A stretch of DNA of 64,000 nt from positions 2,294,001 through 2,358,000 of the forward strand of contig NZ_CP043626.1 of the NCBI RefSeq assembly GCF_008807415.1, in the 5' to 3' direction. A model generated the notes under the pieces. The model was not told the DNA's origin, searched no databases, and saw nothing but the letters and a program-made list of their open reading frames with translations. The position numbers and the translations under genes are program-made. The DNA is from Pseudomonas denitrificans (nom. rej.) (GTDB taxonomy: Bacteria; Pseudomonadota; Gammaproteobacteria; Pseudomonadales; Pseudomonadaceae). Positions 48,182 to 56,599 of this stretch are shown here, piece by piece; positions within the stretch are counted from its first letter, which is position 1; every line of letters begins with the position of its first letter.

Positions 48182-48213
48182 GCCCAGCCGGTGAAAACCT
48201 GCTGGGCTTTTTT
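48182..48213 (+). terminator. Rho-independent terminator
   Basis: GCCCAGC (48182-48188) pairs with GCTGGGC (48201-48207), directly followed by TTTTTT. It ends the GYF_2 gene transcript. Confidence 0.85.
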
Positions 48214-48229
48214 ATGCCCGGAGGTTTCT

Positions 48230-49234
48230 ATGGCCCACGCCTATTTCACCCCTTGCACGGAACAACTGCGCCCTGCCCTGCGCCTGGTTAGCACCAAGGA
48301 TCTGTCTCGCGACGACTGGCTTGCTGTCCGCAAGCGTGGCATTGGCAGCTCTGATGCTGCCGCTGCGGTAGGTCTTAACCCCTACAAGTCGCAGCTGGAG
48401 TTGTGGCTCGAGAAGACCGGCCGCGATTCTGGCCTGCCTAAGAGCGATGTGAACGATGAGGAGAGTCCGACCTACTGGGGCAACATTCTGGAGTCGATCG
48501 TCGCACGGCATTACACCCAGCGAACCGGTAATCGCGTACGCCGCATCAATGCAGTGCTGCAGCACCCTGACACCAAACTCGACTGGATGTTGGCCAACAT
48601 TGATCGTGAAGTCATCGGCGCAGAGGATGTACAGATACTCGAATGCAAAACCGCCGGTCTCAATGGAGCAACTCTCTGGAGAGAAGGCGTACCGGTCTAC
48701 GTGCAATTGCAGGTGATGCACCAGTTGGCAGTCACAGGGAAGCAGGCTGCCGACGTTGCCGTACTGCTCGGTGGCCAGCACTTGGAGATCCACCGCATCG
48801 AGCGCGACGACGAGCTCATCCATTGGCTGATCGAGTTGGAGAAGGAGTTCTGGGGCTACGTCCAACGCGACACGCCTCCTCCTGCAGACGGATCGGAATC
48901 CGCAGAGCGCGCACTGCGCTGTCTCTATCCCTTGGACCAAGGCCGCACATTGGATTTCTCGGAGGACGTCTCCCTATCAGCGGCGTTCGATGAGTTGAAA
49001 TCTGTGCGCGTCACTCTCGACCGTCAAAGCAAGCGAGAAGCAGAGCTGAAGCAACAGCTCCAACAGGCCATGGGAGATGCCAGCCGGGCAGTATTTGCCA
49101 ACGGCATGGTGTCTTGGCGCAAGGCTAAAGACAGCATCACGCTCGATGTTTCTCAGGCCCTCAAGGAGAAGCCTTATCTCCTCGCCCGCTACCCCACCAC
49201 CAAAACCGGCAGCCGTCGTTTCCTGATCCTCTAA
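48230..49234 (+). CDS. YqaJ-family exonuclease / phage-type endonuclease
   Basis: 334 residues from ATG 48230 (RBS GGAGG). The N-terminal GIGSSDAAAAVGLNPYKS and the nuclease core with Asp and Glu/Lys in WMLANIDREV and ILECKTA are lambda-exonuclease-like (YqaJ). The C-terminus is a coiled coil plus a short domain. Normally it pairs with a single-strand annealing protein to promote recombination in phages and mobile elements. No Bet/RecT gene is recognised nearby; DUF932 or the next gene may substitute (inference). Confidence 0.9.
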   Translation: MAHAYFTPCTEQLRPALRLVSTKDLSRDDWLAVRKRGIGSSDAAAAVGLNPYKSQLELWLEKTGRDSGLPKSDVNDEESPTYWGNILESIVARHYTQRTGNRVRRINAVLQHPDTKLDWMLANIDREVIGAEDVQILECKTAGLNGATLWREGVPVYVQLQVMHQLAVTGKQAADVAVLLGGQHLEIHRIERDDELIHWLIELEKEFWGYVQRDTPPPADGSESAERALRCLYPLDQGRTLDFSEDVSLSAAFDELKSVRVTLDRQSKREAELKQQLQQAMGDASRAVFANGMVSWRKAKDSITLDVSQALKEKPYLLARYPTTKTGSRRFLIL

Positions 49235-49250
49235 ATGCGCTTCCCCCATT

Positions 49251-49290
49251 GGCCACCCTGGTGCACCTGAGCACCTAGGTGGCCTTTTTT
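49251..49290 (+). terminator. Rho-independent terminator
   Basis: GGCCACC (49251-49257) pairs with GGTGGCC (49278-49284), with an inner GGTGC/GCACC stem and TTTTTT after it. It lies between the exonuclease and the next gene. Confidence 0.85.
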
Positions 49291-49313
49291 ATTCATCCAT
49301 TGGAGAACCACCA

Positions 49314-50225
49314 ATGCTCAAAGGCTTGGCTATCACCCCGCCGGTGCTCGGGCGGATTTCCATCGGCAAGGTCGTTGAAAAGAATGGCAAGCGCCTACCA
49401 GAGAAGGACGATCAATTCACCATCACCACGCAAGTCCAGTTGCGCGACCACTGGCTGCTTCACCCTCTCGACGACGAGCTTCGGAAGGCTCAAGGCGGCA
49501 AGATCCGCAGCATCCCGATTCGTTTGCTGTTCAACTCACCAGATCTGAATTTTCGAGCCGAGTACTGCCTTTTTGATCGGCAGACAGGTCGACCTGTCTG
49601 CGTGGGCAACGGAGAGACCTGTAAGCGCCGAGGCAAGGACGGAGTCGAGTCTCTGCCCTGCCCTTCGCCCGATGGTTGCTCGCTGGCGAAAGGTGGCGCC
49701 TGCAAGCCCTATGGCCGGCTGAATGTTGCCATCGGTGATGAAGACTCATTGGGCAGCTTTGTATTTCGTACGACGGGCTTCAACAGTATTCGTACTTTGG
49801 CTGCTCGACTGCAGTATCTCCAGGCAATCTCCGGCAATCGTTTGGCCTGCCTTCCGCTAGAGCTGCGCCTTCGTGGGAAATCGACACGGCAAAGTCATGG
49901 ACTGCCGATCTTCTATGTCGACATCACCGTGCGTGACGGCATATCGATGGAGAAAGCGCTGCAGCATGCTCGAGAAATCTATGAGGCACGGCAGGCATCG
50001 GGCTTTGATCAGAATGCTCTGGACGCAGCTGCAAGATCGGGATTTGCCAATGGTGCATTCGAGGACAGCGAAGAGGAAGCAGAGGCCATAGTGCAAGAGC
50101 TCTTTCATGAAGCTCCAACTGCTGTAAACACATCCCCGTCTACAGCCGACACGTTCCCCAATTCAACCGCTCGTCCCGCGCTATCGGCGCTCCTGCGCGA
50201 TCGGGCAGAAGCACGCAATCAGTAA
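49314..50225 (+). CDS. Cysteine-rich protein, probable Gp3/RDF-like
   Basis: 303 residues. Central cysteine cluster (CVGNGETCKRRG, PCPSPDGCSLAKGG, CKPYGRLNV) followed by GSFVFRTTGFNSIRTLAARL, the layout of Gp3-like recombination-directionality-factor proteins, commonly labelled hydrolase or metal-binding in databases. The C-terminal 60 residues are disordered. The cluster probably binds zinc or an Fe-S centre. Next to the exonuclease it may belong to the same recombination module. Family call moderate. Confidence 0.6.
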   Translation: MLKGLAITPPVLGRISIGKVVEKNGKRLPEKDDQFTITTQVQLRDHWLLHPLDDELRKAQGGKIRSIPIRLLFNSPDLNFRAEYCLFDRQTGRPVCVGNGETCKRRGKDGVESLPCPSPDGCSLAKGGACKPYGRLNVAIGDEDSLGSFVFRTTGFNSIRTLAARLQYLQAISGNRLACLPLELRLRGKSTRQSHGLPIFYVDITVRDGISMEKALQHAREIYEARQASGFDQNALDAAARSGFANGAFEDSEEEAEAIVQELFHEAPTAVNTSPSTADTFPNSTARPALSALLRDRAEARNQ

Positions 50226-50236
50226 CTCCCCCATGA

Positions 50237-50273
50237 AAAGGCTGGCCTCGAGTTGACCTCGACGCCAGCCTTT
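50237..50273 (+). terminator. Stem-loop terminator
   Basis: AAAGGCTGGC (50237-50246) pairs with GCCAGCCTTT (50264-50273), with an inner CGAG/CTCG stem. It ends the Gp3-like gene and sits immediately before the CsrA-like gene. Confidence 0.8.
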
Positions 50274-50292
50274 ATCTACAGGTGTATGAACC

Positions 50293-50460
50293 ATTCTTAA
50301 CCTCACACGCAGCGTCCGCAAAACCATCCGCACTGGCAATGACATCAAGATCCTGATTCTTCAAATCAGGGGCATCCAAGTATACGTCGGCATTTCCGCA
50401 CCCCCCGAAATCACGGTGCATCGAGAAGAGGTGTATCAACGCATTCGACAGTCGTTCTGA
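50293..50460 (+). CDS. csrA: CsrA/RsmA-family translational regulator, apparent ATT start
   Basis: 55 residues (ILNLTRSVRKTIRTGNDIKI... to IRQSF). They align with CsrA over its whole length: LxLTR at the start (RNA-contact Arg), VGISAPPEITVHREEVYQRI at the end (RNA-contact Arg in VHREE). The codon where CsrA normally has Met is ATT (50293-50295), with an AGGTG RBS 8 nt upstream and an in-frame TGA two codons before it. So the gene either starts at ATT or has lost its ATG. CsrA dimers bind GGA sites in mRNA leaders; element-borne copies such as RsmQ on Pseudomonas plasmids are known. The first helix region (VRKT for VGET) is diverged. Confidence 0.8.
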   Translation: MLNLTRSVRKTIRTGNDIKILILQIRGIQVYVGISAPPEITVHREEVYQRIRQSF

Positions 50461-50478
50461 CTACTCGAGGAGCTCCTC

Positions 50479-50670
50479 ATGAGCCTGCTGCGGTTCTTAG
50501 GCTTACTGTTCATACTGGTCAGCATCTTCGCAGGAACAATTACCGTTGTGGCTTTGGTAATTCTGACAATTCGGTTTTGGCCATTGACGCTGGCGCTTCT
50601 ACTGACACTCGCCATATTTCAACTAGCGTCCACGCGCATCCTACGTCCTCAAGGCGGCAACCCGCCATAA
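50479..50670 (+). CDS. Small hydrophobic protein
   Basis: 63 residues with RBS GAGGAG. Two adjoining transmembrane helices cover most of it (FLGLLFILVSIFAGTITVVA and FWPLTLALLLTLAIFQLAS). It starts 18 bp after the CsrA-like gene, so the two may be one transcript. Function unknown. Confidence 0.65.
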   Translation: MSLLRFLGLLFILVSIFAGTITVVALVILTIRFWPLTLALLLTLAIFQLASTRILRPQGGNPP

Positions 50671-50709
50671 GCAGGAGCCTTACGGGCTCCTGCGACACTT
50701 TCTTTTTTG
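50671..50709 (+). terminator. Rho-independent terminator
   Basis: GCAGGAGCC (50671-50679), loop TTACG, GGCTCCTGC (50685-50693), then a T-rich stretch (TTTCTTTTTT). Confidence 0.8.
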
Positions 50710-50741
50710 ATTGAGAGGCAGTTTCCGGCCAGAAGCGGAAG

Positions 50742-51164
50742 TCAGTTCTGCAGGCCTGTCGACCCTGCACCTAGGATTGCCGCAACTCTTCCAGGAGCGC
50801 AAAAGACGGGCTCTTCCGAGAACCGTCCATTTTTCCCTGAGGTGTCCAAGGCGATCGTTTGATAGCCACCGTCTTCATAGGCCTCCATCACACCTAGCAA
50901 CCTCAGATCGGCACCCTGCAAAGCCTCGAGATAGCGGCAGGGCGAAGTAGTCGGTTGAATTGGCCAACTCACCAGCAGTCGTTCATCCTTAAGCGTCAGC
51001 GCGGAATCCGGCATCGGAAGAAATTCCAAGGCGAGAAACAAGGGCTGCCATTGAGGTTCGACATCGTCCTCAATCACGGGCTTTTCGACAGACAGATTCA
51101 ATAACACCTGAGCCAAATGCTCTTGGCTCTTCGCCTCGGCTAAAACGTACAATAAGCATTCCAC
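50742..51164 (-). CDS. Unknown protein, second gene of a pair
   Basis: 140 residues from GTG 51164, 13 bp after the upstream gene's stop with GAGGAG in the gap. Acidic, soluble, without recognisable domain (PLFLALEFLPMPDSALTLKD, AYEDGGYQTIALDT). Its tight link to the 266-residue gene suggests a two-gene unit. An immunity or regulatory partner is possible but unsupported. Confidence 0.6.
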   Translation of the reverse strand: MECLLYVLAEAKSQEHLAQVLLNLSVEKPVIEDDVEPQWQPLFLALEFLPMPDSALTLKDERLLVSWPIQPTTSPCRYLEALQGADLRLLGVMEAYEDGGYQTIALDTSGKNGRFSEEPVFCAPGRVAAILGAGSTGLQN

Positions 51165-51177
51165 TTAATTTCTCTCC

Positions 51178-51978
51178 TCAGAGAATCACCTGCCCGCTCG
51201 CCCAGCCAATTCGCACATCCGAGGATGTTTGCTGATAGACATCTTCCACCAAGGACTGCAGTGAAGGCGGGAGTTTCTTGGAGAAAAAGCGAGACATGAA
51301 CTCGACAAATACGGGGTCTTGGTAAGTTTTGTCCGGATGGGCAGCCTCCCCTCTAAATAGCACCTCCAGACAACCTCTCAGAAAGTCCGCTTCCTTCACG
51401 CCGTCATATTGGTTGCAGATTTCTTCGTAGATTCCTTCGACATACGGTATCAGTCCGACGCCTATGTACCCACTAGACGGTTTTCCTTGAGCCAGTGCCG
51501 AGAATATGCTGGTGTAGAAGACGAGATACAATGATCGGTAGTCTGATCCTTGGCAAGTGAGCCAGTTCGCGCGTTCATCAGCCAAGCTCTCTACGATGAA
51601 CTGCATACGATTCATGATGGCGGAGTCGATCTCTCGAACCCGTCCATCAAAATACAGGCGATAGTTCTTTACAAACCCTGCAGCAATCCCTGCGTATTGA
51701 CACTGATTAAACGTATCAACCACGAATTCACGGTCTATTGTGGGTGCAGACAGACAAATAAAGATAGGTTCCTGACGGCCGAGACCTTCCTCTAACTCTT
51801 TCGGCAGAGTGCCCTCGAAATACAGCTTCTTCAGGTGCGGCCCGTAATTCTCAGGAAGGTTGAGAATCCATTCCCGGGTGAAGGAAATTAGCGCCTTGTA
51901 GCCGGTCTTCCGTTCCTCTGACTTCAGCTCGTCCGAGCTGGCAAATACCTGACGTTCCTGGTTTGTCTCTGTGAGCAT
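51178..51978 (-). CDS. Unknown protein, first gene of a pair
   Basis: 266 residues from ATG 51978, chosen for its RBS (GGAGGAG); an ATG at 52008 lacks one. Soluble, helix-rich, with no transmembrane segment. Features seen: LISFTREWILNLPENYG, EPIFICLSAPTIDREF and a C-terminal DVRIGWASGQVIL. No family recognised. Codon use is closer to the island than to the core. Confidence 0.62.
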   Translation of the reverse strand: MLTETNQERQVFASSDELKSEERKTGYKALISFTREWILNLPENYGPHLKKLYFEGTLPKELEEGLGRQEPIFICLSAPTIDREFVVDTFNQCQYAGIAAGFVKNYRLYFDGRVREIDSAIMNRMQFIVESLADERANWLTCQGSDYRSLYLVFYTSIFSALAQGKPSSGYIGVGLIPYVEGIYEEICNQYDGVKEADFLRGCLEVLFRGEAAHPDKTYQDPVFVEFMSRFFSKKLPPSLQSLVEDVYQQTSSDVRIGWASGQVIL

Positions 51979-52117
51979 CTGCTCCTCCCTGACTACGTAC
52001 ACATCCATGACGCCGAACTTAGATCGGCTCGGACGAATAGATACACCGTGCGCACAGTTAGGGGCAACAGCGCATCACCCACTGTGCTTGCTCAGATCAA
52101 AGTGTCGGCAGTGCAGC

Positions 52118-52175
52118 GTCCGCTATGGGTCGGTAGCTGCCTCTCGCCACAGGCAGCGCCCGGCCAGAAGCGGAC
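52118..52175. repeat. 58-bp palindromic intergenic repeat, copy 1
   Basis: GTCCGCTATGGGTCGG at one end and CGGCCAGAAGCGGAC at the other, with inner GCTGCC/GGCAGC arms. Same unit as at 53643-53700. Confidence 0.8.
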
Positions 52176-52187
52176 ACTGGTCGTAAA

Positions 52188-52619
52188 TTAAATCAGTGCT
52201 GCTGCAAATTCTTCCGGCGTAGGGCTTTCCGGCCATTGGGGAGCTTCGGCCGGCAGCACTATCCAGGGCTGTTTGCGTTTGGCCCAGATGTGCGCTCGCG
52301 GAGTCCACTGCGATGCGCCTTCAAGCACGCCGGCACGCACTATGCGCACGCCTGGTGCTGCGGTCGTTTCATTGAACAGGCGGGTCAGGCAGGCCGCGCA
52401 GGCGTATTGAGTCGAGCTATGCCCCTGGTGTTCGTCTGCGTACTCGCACAGCTCGCCGACAGCTTCTACGCATTGCGCCTGGCACAGCAGGTGTAGACCG
52501 AAAGCACTGCCGCTCCAGCGCTGGCAGTTCAGGCAATGGCACGCATAAAGCGGTGGAAGGACGTCCGCATGCAGACGAATGCTGACCTTGCCGCATCGGC
52601 ACTGTCCGGTGAATCCCAT
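52188..52619 (-). CDS. GFA-family (glutathione-dependent formaldehyde-activating-like) protein
   Basis: 143 residues from ATG 52619 (RBS AAGGAG). GFA-type zinc site: CRCGKVSI at the start, CHCLNCQRWSG, and ACAACLTRLF. In this family the CxC/CxxC cysteines bind zinc. The substrate is not predictable; the GFA name is a family label, not proof of formaldehyde chemistry. It is divergent from a LysR gene. Confidence 0.85.
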   Translation of the reverse strand: MGFTGQCRCGKVSIRLHADVLPPLYACHCLNCQRWSGSAFGLHLLCQAQCVEAVGELCEYADEHQGHSSTQYACAACLTRLFNETTAAPGVRIVRAGVLEGASQWTPRAHIWAKRKQPWIVLPAEAPQWPESPTPEEFAAALI

Positions 52620-52726
52620 GGTGTCACTCCTTACAATGGCGCATTGGGATGTTCGAGAAGCGCATGATCCATGGTCCAGGCGCCGGACAGAAGAGAGCAA
52701 TTGGAGCAACCGTTGGTAGCAAATGT

Positions 52727-53611
52727 ATGAGCGGAATCGAGTGGGAAGGACAGCGGGTATTCCTCGCTGTGCTGCGCTCTGGAAGTCTGTCGGGCGCCGC
52801 CAGGCTGCTGGACATAGCGCAGTCCACCGCGCGCCGGCGTCTGGAGAATCTGGAAAGCGCCCTCGGGCTCAGTCTGTTCACTCGGACATCCACTGGCCTG
52901 ACGCCGACAGACTCCGCACGCCAGCTCATCCGTCACGTGGAGTCGATGGACATTGCCGCCCAGGCATTCAATCGCATGGCCAGCTCGGAGACGGACGACT
53001 CCCACGGTGCGGTCAGAATCACGAGCAGTGATCTGCTGGGCGTGGAAGTCCTTCCACGGCTATTGCGTGACTTCCACCATGACCATCCAGGGCTCGATCT
53101 CCAGCTGAGCATCAACGACCAGATGCAAGACCTCGCCAGACAGGAGTCGGACATTGCAGTTCGCCTGGTACGACCAAGCGAAGCGGGCATGGTGGTGCGA
53201 CGTCCTGGCGTATTGCGGGTCGGCATTTATGCCAGCGCCGAGTGCCTGAAGCGCTATGGAGAGCCCAGGAGTCTCGACGCATTGCGCAAGGCTCCCTTGA
53301 TAGGGCCTGATCGGCGCTCTGCCGATCTGCGCCGGTTGGTCGAAACCGGTCTGTGCGAAGCGGATCAGCGCTTCGCGATCGCGACGGACAATCATCTGGC
53401 TCAGCTCGCAGCCATTCGCGCCGGACTTGGCTTTGGCCTGTGCCCAGTCACCGTCGCTTCACGCTATCCCCTGACCCAGGTGCTGCCAGGCACCTTCGGC
53501 TTCGAGGTAGACGTGTGGCTCGCCATGCACTCCGATTTGCGCCGTATCAAACGTATCGCGCGGGCCTTCGAAGCTTTGGGCGATGCCTTGCAGAAGGAGC
53601 TGACTGGATAG
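52727..53611 (+). CDS. LysR-family regulator
   Basis: 294 residues from ATG 52727. HTH (VLRSGSLSGAARLLDIAQSTARRRLENLE) and a LysR substrate-binding domain. Divergent from the GFA gene, which it may regulate. An earlier ATG at 52649 is open but adds a tail unlike LysR proteins. Confidence 0.85.
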   Translation: MSGIEWEGQRVFLAVLRSGSLSGAARLLDIAQSTARRRLENLESALGLSLFTRTSTGLTPTDSARQLIRHVESMDIAAQAFNRMASSETDDSHGAVRITSSDLLGVEVLPRLLRDFHHDHPGLDLQLSINDQMQDLARQESDIAVRLVRPSEAGMVVRRPGVLRVGIYASAECLKRYGEPRSLDALRKAPLIGPDRRSADLRRLVETGLCEADQRFAIATDNHLAQLAAIRAGLGFGLCPVTVASRYPLTQVLPGTFGFEVDVWLAMHSDLRRIKRIARAFEALGDALQKELTG

Positions 53612-53642
53612 AGCACCTCTACCCGCAGCGCGAGTCATGAGA

Positions 53643-53700
53643 GTCCGCTATGGGTCGGCAGCCGCCTTTCGCCAAGGGCAGTAATCGGCCAATAGCGGAC
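53643..53700. repeat. 58-bp palindromic intergenic repeat, copy 2
   Basis: GTCCGCTATGGGTCGGCAG to CGGCCAATAGCGGAC. It is the most complete copy and lies between LysR and the HD gene, which converge. Partial or diverged relatives occur near 50717-50743, 57273-57295, 61376-61396, 61677-61710 and 62192-62257. Confidence 0.8.
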
Positions 53701-53752
53701 ATGGAAACGGCAAACGGAAACGTCGAGCGGAGCCTCAGCCCCGCCCCACGTG

Positions 53753-54337
53753 TCAAGCCGATTTAGCAGGGGTATACATCGAGCGCTTCGGTTCCGCGAA
53801 CACCCGGCGAAGCATTGGTTCGAAGAACTCCAAGGGCTTCGTTGGGAACATCGGATCGAAGGCCGGTGCATCGTACTTCGCGCAGAACTCCACAGTGCGT
53901 TCGAAGTTCGGGTCACCCCGGAATTGCTCCCTCAAGTTGCGATCCTTGCCGATCAGGTGGAAGAAGAAGTAGCTCTGGAAGATGCCGTGGTGCTGCACCA
54001 TCCAGAGGTTTTCCTCGCTGACGAAAGGACGGAGTATCGCGGTGGCGATATCCGGATGGTTGTACGAGCCGAGGGTGTCGCCGATGTCGTGCAGCAAGGC
54101 GCAGACGATGTATTCCTCGTCGCGACCATCTTCCCAGGCCAGCGTGGCGCATTGCAGAGAATGGGTCAGGCGGTCGACAGCGAAGCCGCCGCAGTCACCT
54201 TCCAGCAGTTTCAGGTGGACGAGGATTCGATCTGGCAGGTAGGGGCCGTAGTTACTGCGAAACTCTCGGCTGATGATGGCCCAGTCATCGGCCGTGCCGT
54301 CTTCCATGTGCGTGAAACGCGCGCGTTCGTGCTGCAT
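53753..54337 (-). CDS. HD-domain protein, PhnZ/MIOX-like candidate oxygenase
   Basis: 194 residues. Metal-ligand pattern H (THSLQCA), HD (ALLHDIGD), H (NHPDIA), H (VQHHGIF), D (KYDAPAFDP) is that of the HD fold that houses di-iron oxygenases such as PhnZ and TmpB. A plain HD phosphohydrolase is the alternative. It follows the aldolase and dioxygenase genes, and pairing with a 2OG dioxygenase mirrors phosphonate-cleaving PhnY/PhnZ and TmpA/TmpB systems. Confidence 0.72.
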   Translation of the reverse strand: MQHERARFTHMEDGTADDWAIISREFRSNYGPYLPDRILVHLKLLEGDCGGFAVDRLTHSLQCATLAWEDGRDEEYIVCALLHDIGDTLGSYNHPDIATAILRPFVSEENLWMVQHHGIFQSYFFFHLIGKDRNLREQFRGDPNFERTVEFCAKYDAPAFDPMFPTKPLEFFEPMLRRVFAEPKRSMYTPAKSA

Positions 54338-54400
54338 AAAAGAGCTCTCTTGTTCTTAGTATTGAAAAGCCCCTCTCCGGCCGGAAATGGGCTGCTGAGT

Positions 54401-55171
54401 TCACTGGTCGTAGCCGGGCAGTTCACGGTCAAGCTTACGGAGCAGTGCTGGCCAGGCGAGGGAGCCAAAGCGCCCCAGCATGCCGGTGTGGCACATCTGT
54501 TCGGTTGTGATACGCGCCTCGTCGCAGGCCCTGTGTATCGGTCGTCCCATCCCCAGTGCGCACACCTGGGCGGCACACGCCCGCTCAAGCATATGCATGC
54601 GGATGAACGCCTCGGCCACGGTTCCGCCCAAGGTCAGGGTGCCGTGGTTGCGCAGGATCATCTGGTGCGTATTGCCGAGATCCTTCTGCAGACGTTCGCG
54701 CTCCTCCAGGTGAAGCGCTGGCCCTTCGTAGTCGTGGTACGACAGATCGCCAGTAAGGAACATGGCTGTCTGGAACAGCGGCAGAAGCCCTTCCTCCAGC
54801 GCCGATACCGCCATGCCACTGGTGGTATGCAGGTGAATCACACACCCTGCGTCGTGCCGAGCCTGATGCACCGCACTGTGAATGGTGAAGCCGGCCTTGT
54901 TGGCGCTGTACGGCGACTCGCCGAGTTGGTTACCGTCCAGATCGATTTTGATCAGGCGGCTCGCGGTGATCTCGTCGAACATCATGCCGAACGGATTGAT
55001 CAGGAATTCGTCGGTCGTCCCCGGCACACGCGCGGAAATGTGCGTGGCGATCAGGTCGCTCCAGCCGAACAATTCCACCAGGCGGTAAGCGGCCGCCAGG
55101 TCTACGCGCGTCTGCCATTCCAGGGCCGCCTGATCCGCCGCGTCTTTCGGAACGCTCTTCAGCTCAGCCAT
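54401..55171 (-). CDS. Class II aldolase/adducin-family protein
   Basis: 256 residues from ATG 55171 (RBS GGGAG). It overlaps the dioxygenase gene by 8 bp. Zinc ligands HLHTTSG (HxH) and NHGTLTLGG are intact, with ISARVPG and FLINPFGMMFDEIT typical of fuculose/ribulose-phosphate aldolases. The substrate is unknown. Middle gene of the three-gene unit. Confidence 0.86.
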   Translation of the reverse strand: MAELKSVPKDAADQAALEWQTRVDLAAAYRLVELFGWSDLIATHISARVPGTTDEFLINPFGMMFDEITASRLIKIDLDGNQLGESPYSANKAGFTIHSAVHQARHDAGCVIHLHTTSGMAVSALEEGLLPLFQTAMFLTGDLSYHDYEGPALHLEERERLQKDLGNTHQMILRNHGTLTLGGTVAEAFIRMHMLERACAAQVCALGMGRPIHRACDEARITTEQMCHTGMLGRFGSLAWPALLRKLDRELPGYDQ

Positions 55172-56258
55172 GGCTGCCGCTCCCGAACAGCTGAACCTGG
55201 ATGTTGCGTTCGCCCTCATAGGGAGAGCGGCCGTGCAGCACGAGGATGTTGTCGATCAGCATCACCTCGCCTTTCTGCCAAGGCACGATCACCGTGGCTT
55301 TATGACCTGCCTGGCGGTACATCATCACTTCGTCGTGCGTCATGGGAGTGTCATCGCCGAAGGTGCACTCGGTCGGCTTCGGGCGATTGGTGTAGCGCTT
55401 GGTATAGGCCGGCCAGTTGATGCTGTTCACGCCGCTGTCGATGGTGTTCATCGTGTTGGCCTGGTTGAACATGTGCCTGGTACCCAGTACCGGATGATTG
55501 ACGAAACCGCTGCTGCGGTAGCGAGTTTCCAGGCTCCCATCGTCGAGCCAGCGCCATTCCAGTCCCATCTTCTCGCAGGCCGCCTGAGCTTCGGCCCGGA
55601 CTTCGGTGAAGAACGCCTCTTGCCATGGACGGTGCAGGCTCACCAGATCCGGATGGAGCTGGTCATCGCTCTCGACGTACTTGTCGCGGAAGTTGCGTTT
55701 GTAAATCAGGCCGTGCCGGCGGATGCGTTCCAGGAAGCTTGGTTCGAGCAGCGACTCCAGGCGCGAGATCAGTCCGATATCCGTCGCACCGCCCACTTCC
55801 GAGGGCTGGTGGCAGTAGAAACCAACCTTCAGCGGCCAGTGCTTCAGGTAACTCATCTCCTGGTGAAGCGGCAGGCGGATGTTCTTCGGGAAGCGCGTGG
55901 CCTCGAACACTTTGCCGGCCAGCGCGGCGCGTGGAGTGCCGCCACCGGTGTAGCCCATGTCCGCGCTCGGGTAGTGAGCCATCATCTGGGCGAAATCCTC
56001 GGAGCCGTTCACCGGAAAACCACGCAGTCGCAGCGCGGCGAATTGGTGGAGCAACTTCTCGAGAGCCTGCTCATGCCCGACAAACCACGCCTTGAACGCC
56101 GTGAAGTCCGTTTTCAGTCGCTCCGAGATTGGCTCGATGAAGAGCGGAACACCCTCGGGGTGCAAATGGACACAAACCTCACTTCCCAGATCAGGATGGA
56201 CAGCGGGCTGGGTGTAATCACACGCAGCGGTTGCTGCGACTTGAGCAGGTGCATTCAT
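55164..56258 (-). CDS. TauD/TfdA-type 2-oxoglutarate/Fe dioxygenase
   Basis: 364 residues. Iron ligands His and Glu in LPLHQEMSY and a distal His plus 2OG-binding Arg in DNILVLHGRSPYEGER. The arrangement GFYCHQPSEVGGATDI resembles SyrP-like and clavaminate-type hydroxylases. First gene of the unit, with TetR divergent. It probably hydroxylates a small acid or phosphonate that the HD protein and aldolase then cleave (inference). Confidence 0.87.
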   Translation of the reverse strand: MNAPAQVAATAACDYTQPAVHPDLGSEVCVHLHPEGVPLFIEPISERLKTDFTAFKAWFVGHEQALEKLLHQFAALRLRGFPVNGSEDFAQMMAHYPSADMGYTGGGTPRAALAGKVFEATRFPKNIRLPLHQEMSYLKHWPLKVGFYCHQPSEVGGATDIGLISRLESLLEPSFLERIRRHGLIYKRNFRDKYVESDDQLHPDLVSLHRPWQEAFFTEVRAEAQAACEKMGLEWRWLDDGSLETRYRSSGFVNHPVLGTRHMFNQANTMNTIDSGVNSINWPAYTKRYTNRPKPTECTFGDDTPMTHDEVMMYRQAGHKATVIVPWQKGEVMLIDNILVLHGRSPYEGERNIQVQLFGSGSHG

Positions 56259-56599
56259 CGTTCTCTCCAGTTTTTTGTTTTTCGATGACGTTCAAGTAGC
56301 TCGGCAGCCGAAGGCCTGTACCGAGATGCATAGCCCAGATCAGGTTGCAAAATGATCAATTGATAATCTGGAATATGTTTTCTACGATAGGCACGAGAAA
56401 ATGCCACTGTCAACGCAGGGAATGGAGTCACGGGATGAAGGGGAAACTCATTGAGTGGGTGCGGTCGGCGTGCCATCACGCCTGGGAACACCAATGCTGG
56501 CAGCTACGAGAAACCGGGAATTCCAAGGGCGGCAAGCTATGTCCTCTGAAGGCGAGCGGGTATGCTCCGGCCCATTGATCCAGGAGAGCCACATCGACC
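56259..56599. promoter_or_regulatory. Divergent promoter region of the dioxygenase unit and TetR
   Basis: 341 bp, AT-richer than its flanks. It contains the palindrome ATCAATTGAT (56355-56364), a candidate TetR operator, and no supported gene. A 77-codon open frame at 56345 has no RBS. Confidence 0.5.

Noticed and set aside
53750..55420. 556-codon plus-strand frame
   Set aside because: Antisense of the HD and aldolase genes, which have intact motifs.
56345..56578. 77-codon plus-strand frame in the divergent promoter
   Set aside because: No RBS and no similarity; AT-rich regulatory DNA.
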